Shown: positions 22,704-37,700 of the stretch, piece after piece
How positions within the stretch are numbered: position 1 is the stretch's first letter
Layout: each line of letters starts with the position of its first letter
Assembly: GCA_964035545.1 (NCBI GenBank)
Contig: OZ037768.1
Location: 4,207,241 to 4,271,240, forward strand
Origin: Bugula neritina
Taxonomy: Eukaryota; Bryozoa; Gymnolaemata; Cheilostomatida; Bugulidae
Direction: 5' to 3'
DNA: 64,000 nt
Program-made: the position numbers and the translations under genes
Notes under the pieces: generated by a model
What the model was told of the DNA's origin: nothing
Databases searched by the model: none
Seen by the model: the letters and a program-made list of their open reading frames with translations, nothing else

Positions 22704-25700
22704 TCAACCTGTTAACATTATGTCATACAGTTTAACCTGGTGATCTTGCCCGCAGCTAGCCAACTGCACTACATTGTTGGTATGCCCTTCTGACACGTTG
22801 GATTTTGGTCTAAATATTAACTTCCTTACTGTTAAATGATGTGCCGCACTGTAAGAAATAGTAAAACATCATAGAAATACTTGAGCAATAAACTTACAGA
22901 AAACTAAGTTATAAGTATATGTATAAAATGCTGAAAAAACTACAAAGGAATGTTTTTGAAATAGTCTTCCTTAAAAGTTAAACTAGATTCAAATGGACAT
23001 TGGTGAAAGGGAGTATACAAGATATGGGAATTTCAATGTATGGGGAGCTACTATTGTATGAAAGAGCTGAAATAAAAATGCTCTAAAAATAAAACTATTT
23101 TACAATTCAATTAAAGCAATAGCATGTGATGACCAGGTTACAGTAGCACTACACAATAGAGTGTAAATGTCTGAAATGCAACTCTATTTTAATCCATCTA
23201 TTTACAGTCTATCAAAACCTTCACGTAAATTTTGCTCAACTTTTGTATTATTTTCAATAGTCTTTATAACTATGTTACATATATAGAGTTCAGATAACTC
23301 CAATTTAAATTATAATATGTACATAACATTGCAGTGTGTGAAAAGCTACGATAAGGTAAAATAATAGCTTGCATTACTAAACACATCTAACCATCTAGCT
23401 GTATAGAGACAAGCATGTAAACCTACTTTGTGTCTAACATGTGCAGTTGAGTCAAACCTTCAGACTTATTCCAGGAACAGAGAATTATCTCCCCATTCTC
23501 TAATCCAGCTGCCAGTAAATACCTACAGAATATATATAAAATGACAATCAGTATAAACCTATCATAAACACATGTACACCAATATTATTTTTATATAAAT
23601 GAGCAATTTTTCTATCAAATTAAAGTTCATAATAAAGTTAGAAGCAACCACACAGGCAGGTTGAGTTGCCGGTGTCTAGCCAGGTAGCAGGTGAATAAAA
23701 AGGGCCGTCAATGATTACCCCATTCAGATAAAACCTGGGTGTAACATGCAGACATGCATACAGTCCTACACACATCACTCACTCCTATAACTAAGTACAG
23801 TCTGCCAACACATTACCACACAACATACATTATACAGTTTACCAACTCTGCACGTGCAGTTTTTCAGGACTGCTTATAATTTGCATTTTTTGAACAACTA
23901 ATCAGACAATAGCAGAACATGTATGTTTATTGGTATTTGCTAGAGTAACCAAATTCAATGCATTGGGTTATAGAAATACTGAAATGGCTAATTGGTCACT
24001 CTTGGTGTAGAACCTAGAACATGTATATTATATAGTATGTACACACTACAGTAAGTATACTAGTACTGTATATACCCTATAGTATGTATACTAATACTGT
24101 ATATACCCTATAGTAAGTATACTAGTACTGTATATACCCTATAGCATGTACACTAGTACTGTATATACCCTATAGTAAGTATACTAGTACTGTATATACC
24201 CTATATTATGCTACTAGTACTGTATATACCCTATAGTAGGTACACTAGTACTGTATATACCCTATAGTATGCACACTAGTACTGTATAAGATAAATTACA
24301 AGACTAAGAACCTCATATTATCAAAGCCCAGGGTATAAGAAAACACCTGTGACCTGCACAAACCCTCATTTAACTTCCCCTGTAAAGGTTATTATGCAAG
24401 ACTGTAATCTGCTAAATGAGAGGATGGGATTATACAATACTCTAAATCCTACTTGTATTAACAGAACACAAATCTGCTGCGTTAATCTACCTATACAATA
24501 AGGAGATGCTAATCCCAGTTGGTGATTACCAAGGGTATTGTAACTATTCTCCCTTAGAGATTAAGGTGAAGGGCTATTATTAAGGTGAGTATTGCAGCCT
24601 GTGTGACGTAAGATGAATGAGTGATGGTCAGGATATTCCACACCTTCTCAAAGTGAGCTAATCGCTTCACCGTCATCATATTAGCAAATCATTGAGTAAA
24701 AAGTAGCAAATGTAATACTCTATACTTATATTAGTAAAAATATCTATTTTGTTTTAATTGAAATTGAGTTCTGGTGAATATTTGAAGCACAGAAGCTGCT
24801 TGCTCTCCATTTGGAACAACCCCAAACTAACAGTAAAAAAGCCTCAAGTAGAGTAAAACGTAGTACTTCTGCATATGGAGTTTCAACGGTCCTTCCACCA
24901 GTATTGAAAATATAAAGCATGTTGAAGCTTTAGTTCGGATAACATAAATATCAGTGGAAAGCTGCTCTCTCACCTCCCGGAAGAATCTAGAACATAAGAA
25001 ACACCGACAGCTGTGACTGACTGAGAGAATGTAGCCTGTGAACACGCTCCGTAACCATTGAGACCAGAGGGTTGGTCTCCACCACCCAAACTATCTTCAT
25101 TTCTACACCAGAAGATCACCTGAAATTATATTAAAATATAATGTAATTATAAAGTAGCATATCATTAAAATTAATGAAAAAATTATGAGTAACAGATGGG
25201 GTATTTGAACTCTGACAGGTTTTGGTGCAGGTATAGACTGCAAGAGTACAAGCCTTTTTATCCCTAGATGCCGTGAGAAAGAAAGCTTCATCAGGAGTCC
25301 AGCAGCAGGACCAGATGATTCTACTGTGAACAGCTGTCTTTTTGTCAGTTGCTGCCAGCTTATCGACAGCACCTGTAACATAGCATAGCATAGTGTAGAT
25401 TCTATATCAACAGCCAAAAATATGCTTTCAACAGGCAAAATAAAGGGAAATTTTAAATAATGAATGCCACTACATCCTGTCCAAGGAAAGCCTGTGGCCA
25501 AAAATTAGTTTCACAAACACCACAGACTATAACATAACTATATGCAAGTTTTCACTCTTGGATGCTCAGAATGATGGAGAACTTTAGGACTGCACAATCT
25601 CAACTAAGCTACGACTTTTTTGTAATAAGAAATTATTATAAAGTTATTTAAGGATAAAACTGTTAATTCATCATAACAAGCGATAATTTTCGATTTTTAC

Positions 25701-28700
25701 TTTTTAAAAACAACCTTGAAACATTATCAGATGGAATTTGGCAGAAATATATTATCGAGGAAATAAATATAACAACTGATAGGTTGACGATGATAAATGT
25801 AAGACAGACGTGTCTAAACAACAACACTTGGCATTAATTTTTCAACAAAAAAAATTAAAAAGAAGCAATTTCTTTTATTATTTTATATCAACATACATTG
25901 CAACACTGGAATGTTTCATAACGACATATGGCAGATTGAACACCTGTAAACACCGCGAAGTTATTATTTTAAGAACAGCTAATATGGTAGCTGGCCAAGA
26001 CAGCTTTGGTATATTTGAAAAAGAGGCTTTAATACTGTGAAATTAAAATATTATATTTGTTATAGAGAAGGAATCCTAGTTGTATTCCCAGAGAAGAGCT
26101 ATAATTCACTAGTTGATTGTGATGAATTACATGCCAGGGTAATTGTACCAGTTACTACAGAGACTACCGATCAACTAATTCTCTGAAACCATTTATGGTT
26201 TCACAAAGTACTTTAATAGCTCTGAAAGAAGAGGTTTTTTGGTAAAAGAAATGCTGGCTATAACTTATAAGCTGGTGTCAAAGAACCATGTGGTTAATTG
26301 GCAGTCTGCAGGCTATAAACTAAGTTACTGTTACAACAGAGAGCTGGCAACCTGGCTGAGACAGAATAGTGAAAATAAGCGGAAATGATAAATTGGAAAG
26401 CAGCATCCCACATTTGCAAAAAACCTCAATTCCTAGCTAAAATTAGCCACTAAAAAGGTAAACAGAAAGTTTTCTGCCACATCCTCTAAATTCTTCTATA
26501 ATTTTAAAATGCTGCAAGAAATTGGCGCTTGAAAAAAGAAGATACATTGTCAAATCAGAAGTCAACGTAGAATTGTATATCACACTCCTAACAGTCGCCG
26601 TTTCTAGTTGAATTTTCATTAAACATGAGAAATTATCTTCCTCAACACGAAGTCTTGACTTATTTAACTAGGACCAACCAATATAAACCATGAATTCAAG
26701 GCTTTGATACTAAACCATGAGGCTTCCAGACTATGTGTATTTTCATTGAAGCACAAGTAAATATTTTATTCTACTGTAAAGTGTAGGTTTGGGACAGAAT
26801 AAAAAAGAAGCAGACGTTCCAGCAAAACATGATACAGTTGTTGACACTAACTAAAGATGACGGAAGATGGCAGATTATAATATATGCACTTAATGTTCAG
26901 ATTAATAAAGATTAGTTAATTTTATAATAAGCCTAAGAAAGGAATACCCTCATCAATCTTATAAATGCCAATTATTGAAGAAAAAATAGTAGTTATCCCT
27001 CAACAGATTCACCAGCTAGTAACTTAAACCAGAGTTCTACTACTCTATATATTTTATTAGAAGTCATATTCAACTGATTTGAAACTGGAGCAGAGCTTTA
27101 AGTAAAGTATAAAAGTTTGTCTCTCAGATGAAAATCATCGATTGAAATCTTATTGTTGAAAAAATATAATCATGAAGCAATTCAATACAATTAGTAATTG
27201 TTTCTAAGATTTTCGGCAGTTAATCAGGCTTACTCAGGCCAAAACAGATCCAAGTTTAAGGGGGAAGGTGGGGGGGGGCAGTTAGCTAGCGTCAGAGAGG
27301 ATATTAACAAATGCACCAAGAGGGGGGGGGCAATGAACAGATAAGATGAGGTAAATTACAAACAGCAAGGTGATGGGATTAGCCTGCAGAAACCAAAGAG
27401 CTGCAAAGACAAAACAACAACTACCAGCAGTATAGTATAGAAACATAGAAGTTCCAAACATAGGTTAGTTAAGGCAGGTGTTACACATATATGAATCAGA
27501 TGTCATCATCTCCTTAAACAATTTCCAGGGTGGCAGGAGAGGGAGAGCAGGATGCTAGAGAAAGTATCACCAACAGTAAACCTTACAGGTGACTGATCAG
27601 CTACACAGTGTAAAGTTATTACCTACATTGCTCAATATAGCTTAACTACAATGTTGGGAACTAAAAACCATCATAATGCTACATTGAATGCATGTGAAAT
27701 CCACCCAAATGGAGCTAGATCCAGTCCCTGCAAATCTGACACTATAACTTAGAGATTCCTGTTGAACCAATGAAGACAAATGGCTAATTTACATATTAGC
27801 AGGGCGTAATGCTCCTACATTCAACCAACCTGCAAAATCATTAGCTAATAATAGACTACAAAGGGCAGAGGGATGGTGAGGGGTGAAACAGCACTAGATG
27901 GGAGGTAGATGTAGAGTTGTAACCGAGAATTTTTAGCATCTAACTGGCTTTTAACAGCAAAAAAAATTATTCACAAATATGAGGCACTTTAATAGACGAG
28001 TTGGAGCTAACTAACTGCCACTGGTTGCACATGCTCCGTTCATTCACTGACTGCACATGCTCACTCACCACTCGTGTAATCAAACTGATGGAGGGCCCAG
28101 GTTCTGTCTCTGGACACAGAGAGAAGTCTGTCTCCAGAAATGGGAGAGAACGCCATTTGGACAACCGTCAAGGAGTGACAGTACAAAGTGGCTATCTGCT
28201 GCCATGTCCTGGTGTCCCACAAGATGATTCCTGCATAGTCTGGTTTTGTGGCCTGCAAACGTTAGGGAAACATTATATCTAATGTCTAATGTTTGCTTTA
28301 CAGGGCTTTTTGAATAAGCCTCAGTTCTACGTCCTCTGTAGTGTTGCTACTTGGTATAACCTGAATCTAAGGTTATTCAGACACAAGGTCTGGTTGAATG
28401 GAGTATGAAGGCTAATAGCAGTAAATGACACCAACACAAGTGAAGTTTCGGTTTCCTACCTCTTCTTCTGAACCAAATTGAGCAGAGCAAATAAAACCTA
28501 ATAATCTCAAGTTCACTGCATGTTGCAAACAATTAGTAACGATAATTACTGGTGCAGAAGAAGATAAAATCTAGAAAGCATACTGTAGAAAAAGAGCTAG
28601 ACTATGCCTCTAGTTTGCTAATATGTGCTGCACCGTTACATTAAATTTATTTCTCAAGTGCCTTGACTATAATTACATAATAATAAGGATTAATCTGAAT

Positions 28701-31700
28701 TAAGAAAACATTACAGTGATTACACCAATTTGAGTAGAAAATCTCAAGATTCAAACTTTGAGAAAATAATTCAACTAGACTGGTTGGTGTAACTGAGATG
28801 TACTTGAAATGTCTTCAAGTGAAAATAAGTAGTAAAGCTAGATAAAAAAATTAACAAATCACCAAACTTGAGCTTACCTTGCATGCAGACGCAAGAATAG
28901 TGCCCTGGGGATTAGCTGCCAATGCGAATATCTCAAAACCATGACCATATAACTTTTGAGTTTCTGGCCAAAGTGTGTTCTGCAGCAAATTATCTTCAGA
29001 AGGAGGAACTGGCAACAGAAATAAAAGAATATCTACAGTGAGACCAGGTATTGAAGGTGCCAGTTAAATCCCTATTGCTACGCAAATACCAATGCTACGC
29101 TGCAGTGCCTGGAAAAGTTTTCATCTAAGGACTCAAGAAACATGTAACATGTAACAATAAATAAACTAGCTATTTACCTTCTGTATACACATTAGATACA
29201 ACTTGAAGTGGAATTGAGAGGAATGAAAATACTAAATTGCAAGTACACAGGTGCGAGAATCACCTGCCTGCATGAATTACTACCTGGTAGAACAGAACAC
29301 CTGAATGGCTAAAGTTAAATTAGTCAGTGAAGACCAATTTACTACGAAGTGAAGGTAACTGTGGAAAAACCCCAAAGAACACTTAAATTTGCTTTAAAAA
29401 AGAGTAATTAAACCTACTTATATTACAATACCATGCAAGATAAGTTGATAACAACTACAGCATAAAGCAGGTTAACAAGAAAACATGCATTACTCTGTTA
29501 ATCTCAGGATAAGCTAGATTTTGAAGAATGAAATAATCTGGCCTTTAACCGAGCATAAACCTTATACTGCAGGGATTATTTCTACTAACACTGTTCACTT
29601 GCAATGACTCTTTCAGTTTGTAATGCTTCTAAGATGCTTTTTTGATGGGGAAATACATTTTTTGTCAAGAAATGTTTTACCAGACAATTTTGATGCCCAC
29701 CAGTGAGATCTAGAGGTCTGAAGGAACTTTCAGTATACTGTTCATTAGCAACGGGTTGGACATCCTTGTCTGCGTACATGTCCACTGGCTGGTCGGCGAA
29801 GACTGCTTTGTTAGAGAGACCGAGGGCGGGCACACTGGCACCTTCGGCCATGGATCGCCCTTCCTGCATGGAAATTCGGCAATATATTAAATTGCTGATC
29901 AAATTAAAAAGTACAGTTGAAAAAATATATTTACTATTCAAATAAATTTTGTCTCTATAATATAACAAATTTTCCAGTGTTCACGGTTTTAGTAAATAAT
30001 TATTTAAAAAAGTAAACATAATAGTCACTATTATAAAGATGTTAAATGAATTGAACTCTAATTGTTTATTAATAGCTTGTTCAGAAAAATAATAATTAAA
30101 AATCTAAAATTTAGCACTGTAATGCAGAAGATTATATATCAATTAATAACAGCCCTGACATGCATCCCTGCCACCTATGAGGGATGAGATGTTTTAGCTG
30201 TCATTGTATTGACGCAATCAGAAAGCATATTTCAACACTTAATGTGTTTATCTTATCTAATAACTGATAATGTAACATATATATGAATTTAATATTTACT
30301 GATTATAAAAGCTTCAATGCTAGTAACATATTTCTAGAGAAGTGAACTTTAAAACTGCAATTACCTAATTTTAGTAAAATTTATTAAAAATTCTTTTCAA
30401 ATCGATGACTGACTTCCATTCCTTAACAAAATAGATCATTAATTACTTCAATAGTTCCCAAGACATGTTTTCTAAAAATATCGAACTATTTGATGTTGAA
30501 CATGACTGCTAATATCAATTTTTCATTCAATCATAAATTCAATCCGACTTCCTACAGACTACTGAATATAATTATGACAAGAGACGAATGACACTTGAAG
30601 GAAAGTTTACCACAGAGATATGAATTATGAACCGAGTTACCTTTTTCATTTGATGCAATTCAGAGCTAATTTTAGCATCACAAAGTTTATCAAGGTTTTC
30701 AAGGAAGTTTAGTGGGCACTGGAACACTCTCACAACTTTCTCATCAGCACCAGAAGCAAATGATAGACGACCAAGCATGGCAAGACACTGTAAGTCGTAG
30801 CCATGGACCTGAGGTCTCCCCATTTCATACCAGTTACCAGTCTACAACAAGTAGCCAATAGAAATGAGGATAACATAACTAAAATTGCTGTGTATTCCAC
30901 TTGCACATTTCTAAGTTAAAGTCTTTTTAAAAGCAATAAGAAGAAAATAATGAAAAACCAAATTATTTAAGGAATTAATTTCCAATAAAACGTTTTCAAG
31001 ATTTTAATCAACGTATAACTTTGTAATAACATGGGTTAAAAGTATTTCAGGAGCAGCTGTGGTCTAGGGGTTAGAGTGATTGACTAGTAAGCACAAATTC
31101 ATGGGTTCGAACCCCGACAAAGGCCATTGGTGATACCAGGAAGAGTATCCAGTCATAATTGCTCCTGTGCCTCATCTGAATAAGTCCTTAGCCAGATTTA
31201 ACAAAAACCCTTTCCATCAGGAGTTTTTTCACAGGGATGGTGACCATAAACTTGGGTGAGTTTTTTTATGGGTTGAAAATATTTCATTACATAACTAATT
31301 GCTTTTCTGATACCGATTATAGCAACAATTTGGAAGCAGGCCTTTCTAAACACATTTTTGTAAGATAATGGACAGTGTCTTCATGCAGGGAAATTGTTTT
31401 GGAAGCCAATAGGATACCCCACTTTTGGCAGTAAGTTAGTGTTAAATCACAGTAACATCCCAATTACATCATTAACACTATAGGTTAGAACAGGTGGGTG
31501 TTGGTGCAAGGGCTTTGGTGACATCATTTAGTCATGAGACTCCGGAACCATATTATGTACAGTCATACTTTTCTGGTTAACAAAGGAAACTTGTTCTTTG
31601 GACATCAGAGGAAAGTAGACAGAACCAATTGATGAATAATTATTTTAATAAGCAGTGCAATAGACTTCTAGAAGAACTATAAATTATTTTTGGGTTTTCC

Positions 31701-34700
31701 TTAGACAGAGGCGTTAAGTAAAGTGGTTTTGAAATTTAGGTTTCAACTTTTACACTGTATATTTTTTTAAATGAGGGTTTTAAAATTTTTATGTTCTGCA
31801 AAGTCTTTGAATAAATAAAGTATAAAGTGGATAAAATATTTCAATATTAGTAGTTCGACTATTTGAGTTGAAGGTTTTCTGCAACACTTTATCATTAGAA
31901 ATCTAGAGGCTTACTGACTTTATGCTACATAAAGTTTGTACACTATAATATATGCTAGAATGCAAGAGGACAAAAATGTCTACAAAAAGGTTATTAAGAT
32001 ATTATCATTAATTTTATATAAAGTGGTTATAAATTGTTTTAGTCTTTTATATCATGCAATTTGTGTTTTTAGTTTGCATATTTTATGCTAGACTGTTTCA
32101 GTAAATTTTAAACTTTCATGCAATATTTGACAGAAAACTTTTTGCATGAGAAGCATGCCAAAGCTACCCTATCCTTGATACACATGCAAGTGCTATGTCT
32201 TAGAAACTGTTATTGCAGAATAAAAAAATACTTGGTATGAAGGAGACATAGTTGACAAGATGTCAGGTGCATAAGTAGGTCAAGAAAAGGGAGGGACTTG
32301 GTGTGCAAAGACAAGGCGTGAAAAATGTAGAATTAACGAAGGTTTTGCTAGGTAAGATACAATTAGGCAATAGACCAGGCAGAATTTAAATATGCTTGCT
32401 TCACATTTTATGCTGTAGTAACTATTTATTTAGTGTATAGAGTATGGGCTATATATTCAATATATAAGTTACTCTGGTGATGAGCATTGCAGAAAATTTA
32501 GGAAAGACAATAAGACATATTATGCTGTGTGGGATAAACATTTATATTAATAAATATTTATAAAACTGGAAAATTTCTGATGTTCCCCAGGAAAGATACA
32601 ACAACTATGAGAAGCTTAATTGTTGCCCAACAACCAAAAACTGTTACTATCAATAAAATATGCGTCATACTTCATCTTTCTGTAAGGAATTGAAAAATGT
32701 GTGTTGGTAAGTTATAAATTATTTCAGATGACAATTAATGATCAGGTGGGTGAGTTGTTGCTTTGTTATGGAAATCAAAGCTTCACAAGTAGAACTAAAA
32801 CAACACCACACAAGTAATGATTAAAACAGAGCTACAACACATTACGGTATTTTGCTGAAAGCAATTTATCCATTATGTGCTATAGTTGTGTATATTTTTA
32901 AAAACTAACTAGAAAAAAATTATATAAACGATAGGTATTAAAAATTGCTAAAACGCAAGAGGTACACAAGTAGACTTATCGCACACAAATTTGATATTTT
33001 TAAATCATTGCACTACAAAAAGTTTACATATACATATATGGAACTACTACAAGAAATAAAGATGTTTTTTTTTCAAACTTGAACATAACATTTAGAATTA
33101 AGTCCTTGAGCACATCATATAATATCCTTGCCAGCTCTGTACATTTTAAACTGGACTCCTTTTGACAATCTTTCTCCAACCAAGAGATGTCCATAAGGAC
33201 TTAGTGCACAAAGTATAGGCCTAGTTGACTCCTTTACCATCAGCGCTCTACTCATATCCTTCTTTATAGCGATGATGCTACTCTTATAATAAGAAGTAGC
33301 TAATACAAATCCAGTTTTTCTGTCAATAGTGAGACAAGCAGGGTGGTTGGTAGTATCAGAATGCCCATAAGCAAATGATATGGCGTTTTCCGTGGTAAAG
33401 CCAATTATTCTGGCTTCATCTGAGACTAGCACCAGTTTACCATATAAGGCAATATGCGCAGGACTCGTTAAAGTTCCAAGCCCCAACTTTTTTACAATTT
33501 TATTGTTTTTATCAAAAACGTAAACGCACCGATCACTTTGACTGCAGACAAAGACAAAATTTGAGGAGCTAACAGTCACACCACACGGAGCAGGTACTGG
33601 TCCGTACTCCATTAGTTGTATTCCAATATGTGTAAATTCTTTGACGCAGTCATTTTTGTGATCAGAAACAAATACATTACCATTGTCGTGTATATGTATT
33701 CCCCACGGCTCTTGTATCTTATCTAAATACAAGCGCTCCATAAAATGTCCATTTGCATCATATAACTGGACAGAATGCCGAGATGTGAGAATGACATTGC
33801 AATCACCATCAAATTTAACATCTCGGATTTTATGATGTTTGGTAAAGCTGAGATAATGCCTCTTTTTGATCCAAGATTCCGAGTAGACGTCATTACTGTT
33901 AGAATCTGACAGAGATACCGTTGAATGTACCTGCACTTGTGAGTTTAAAAACCGGTCCAAAGTTTCTTTAGAAGGAGCAACTTTTCTGCTGCCACTGCTG
34001 TGAGATTGTCGTAAAACTTGTTTAGATGTAGTTGATGAAACCTCTTTGACAGTAGATCGGTTTAGTTCTGGTGTAGATGGAGTGGAGGAGGACGAAGATT
34101 CGGATGGTGAGCGAGATTCAGTGGATGGAGAAAGTGAGTCACCTGTGGTAATGCTGCTAAGCGAACTCTGGTGAGCAAATATATGTGAGTTATTGGCGCC
34201 TCCAAAACCGATTGGAACACCAACTGGAGGACTAAATCCATTGCCAAAATTGAGTACAAGTGTAACGTTATTTTCAGGTGCGTTAAGGGTAAAGCTACCT
34301 CTATTAGAAGCTGCCAATGCAGCAGCTCCCGTAGATGATAGTTTGAGTTTCTCCAAACTCTGTTGAGTTTCTAACAAACCTCTAGACATTTTGCGTGCCC
34401 ACCATCAAATCACCATTAAACAGCTTCAGTTACTTACAGTTATTGGGCGAGTTAAGCCTATATTAATATAAACCAACGCCTAACCACACTCAACAACAAA
34501 TGAATATAAAATTTGAATGATTCCAGCAGAAAGTATTATGCGAGGCTTTAGCCAATGACAGTGGATCTTATGTCTGATCCAATCGATAATCATTTCAGAC
34601 TAGTGCCAATTTACCTGTTGCCATAGTGATAAAATATTAAAAATAAAATATTGGTCTGTAAAATAGTACAATGAAGTATATTCAATGAGAAGAAATGTGC

Positions 34701-37700
34701 AAATCCCTTACATCATCATTGATATAATTATAGGTATGATCAAATTTTTGATATGAAACTGTCACTAAATGTTACAGATACATTACATAGCAATACGTGG
34801 TGGGTCTAAATCATATCTAATTGATGACTTTTTGACTTCAACTCTTGCTAGAAAACAACTAGAGCAAACTTTCTTAATGCCAAATCGTTTTATTTTTAGT
34901 CCAATAACAAAATAGTTGATTTGCAAATTATCATTAAGAAAGGAAAACGACTACCAAATAAGAGCATACTGATAGCAAGTTGAATATGTGTACAACGGTC
35001 AATTTGAATTTCATGGACTTGCAGATTGTTTTGTCTAGTGAGGGTAAGTGAAATTCGCCATATTAGTAGAATTGCTCTTTTGCAATATTTTAGACTGTGT
35101 ATACTGCAGAGCAAAGTATTAATTGATTTTTTTAGCCTCAATACTGTGCAGCAACCTTCATTTTTCTTCATGACATGTGAAAACTTGCTAATACTTGTCA
35201 TATTATAGCAGCTGCTCCTACCAAATAGAGACATTGCAGCCTTAAAGTTCCGATAAACATAATGTATGTTGTAAAAATTACCTCTTTCCAAGGAGCAAAT
35301 AGCCGAGTTGTTTGATCAAAGCTCGTACTTAAAAGGAAATGGCCTTCAGGATCCCACGCAATATCAGTGACATCACCAAAGTGTCCACTGACAGCGATGC
35401 CTCTACACCAATGCTCATCTCCCTAAACGGCATCATTTCTAAATTATCTTCATTTTAGTTGGGCTTAGAATGAAATTAACACTGTTGGATACATTTAAGA
35501 AAAAATACAATTATATGGGTGAAAAAATACAATACCTAAATTACATATTAATTAATATTACATATTAATAGTAACTTGCCATGCTGTCTACAATCAAAAT
35601 TGACATCAACTCAATAAAAGAAAGTACGTAGAATAGTAGAATGTAATTAACTAGCATTCTTCTGCATTAAGTTTACTATTAAACTATAAAATATAATTGT
35701 TTAAATTAACAGCTTTCATTTATTACATTTCATAATTTATTACATTGATACATATATAAAAAACACAGACATTAATTTATAATGTCTTCCAATTAAATTA
35801 GGATATTTAGATTATAAGAACAGTAAAGCAATCTCAATTATGTCGCATCTGAAAATGATTTATTGCCATAATTCACCTGCACTCGGATCAAGCGTGTTTT
35901 GCGAGAAGGTATTTTATTTTGGCAATTATTTAGACAAAATATGTAGGTATATTAAAGAAAAACTGCCGTGTAATGTGAAAGTTGAAGCCAATAAAAGCGT
36001 GCCATGTGTCAAGTGCGCATTCGGAAGAAATAACTCAAAATACTTGGCTTCAATTACTAAAAGTATTTTTAACTTTCATTTATTGTTTCTAAGTTTGAAG
36101 TATTTTTAAAAAAAGTGTGTTTGATGATTTCCTTTCTTTTCTATTTCGAAGACTCATTTGATTAACAAGGTGACCAACTTTTATGTGCTACAGCTGGCAT
36201 ATTTAAAGCCACTATATTCTGCTATTAATAGCTAGTGTCGGTCAACGAATAAACATCCAGATGAAAAATTCTAACAGAAAAACTAGCATTTTTATTTTCT
36301 CCCACTATTTCCCTGTGAGATCTGAAATGCTATAAAATATGCACCACTGGAACATAAAAACAAATCAACTAGAACAAACATATTGACATGTTTAATCCTA
36401 TAAAAATGATGATTTCAGAAAACTGGAGGTGTTCATGATCAACCAGAGAGCTATACCATGACATACAGACTCTAGTATCCTGATACAAAGTAAGTTTATC
36501 AACAACATGGAGCACATGACTGGAATAACATCCGCATGAATCAATAGAGAATATAATGTGTACCGAGGAGGATGTGGTCAGATTCCACAAGGTGAAGGCT
36601 CCGTGATATCCGTGAGCCAGAATAGTTCTACCGTCAGCGCTAAACTGGCAGCCGTACAGACCCAACGTATTGCCCCCTACCTCGCCAACTCTTAGCTTTT
36701 CTTCCCACACACCTGAGAAATACACAAATTAAATCAAACCCTAGTGTAAGCTTAACATGAGAACCTTGGTGGTAATGTTTGGCCCTTCACAAAGCATGAT
36801 TCATTGTGAATGTAAAACTAGTGCAGATATCGGCAGCCGTGTCTCAATGAAACTGTTACTAGGTTAGTGAAGTGTGCAGGAAGATCTACTATAAATTTGG
36901 TAAATGTTTACAAAATTAAAATCATTATGAAGTTTACTGAAAATATTACTAGCAGAACTAAATTTGTCTGTAGTATTTTCTTGCTGACTGCAGAGTTAAA
37001 GACACACTTCTTACTTCCCACACTTGATTACAGCTGCAAAGAGACCCATGTGTGTTATCATACGTACCAGTATCAGCGTCCGGCTGCCAGATTATCATAG
37101 TCTTGTCCATAGAAGCAGTTAGCAACTTCATGGGCTGCCGACTCGTCCCGGAGGCATCCAAGATCTTTGGGTGCCAGTGTATGCCATAGACCCAACCCTC
37201 GTGGCCATACAGCACCGTCTCCACGGTTACAGAAAAAGTCACATTTTTCTCTGTAACATCATAAGACTTATAAGTTACGTATTAAAGTAAGCCTGGACCT
37301 CCACAGGTGTGAGAGGGGAGCACCACCATACCAACCGTTATCAAGTGATGAGCTAACTGAGAACTCACTCTAGACTGAAACCCCAGCCTGTAATGTTGTA
37401 AAGATCCTGCATGGTCAACAAAACATGTTTACAGAACAGGATCACCACCATATAAGAATGAAAGGTTTAAAATTAATCTTATATTATTATTCTGGTAATA
37501 AAACAATGACTCAATGACCCAGTTACAATTAAATCCACTGACCTATATCTTATGACCCACTATTATGACAGCCAATTAGTGAACAGACTATTACGTGGGT
37601 GGTAATGAAGCAAGAGTGGATTATTGTCATAGCTGCATCTCATTACACTCAGCTGACACGAAGTTATTAGAGAAATAAATATGCAGTGCTAAGATTCTTG

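Noticed and set aside
28001-28282. 93-codon + strand ORF over ELP2 exon 14
   Set aside because: It is the antisense shadow of a confirmed ELP2 WD40 exon.
31050-31125. A tRNA gene
   Set aside because: A and B boxes are present, but I see no proper acceptor stem, and the unit is part of a repeated ~218-bp SINE with target duplications.
35840-36109. 89-codon ORF in ELP2 intron 9, opposite strand
   Set aside because: AT-rich, no family features, no splice or promoter support.
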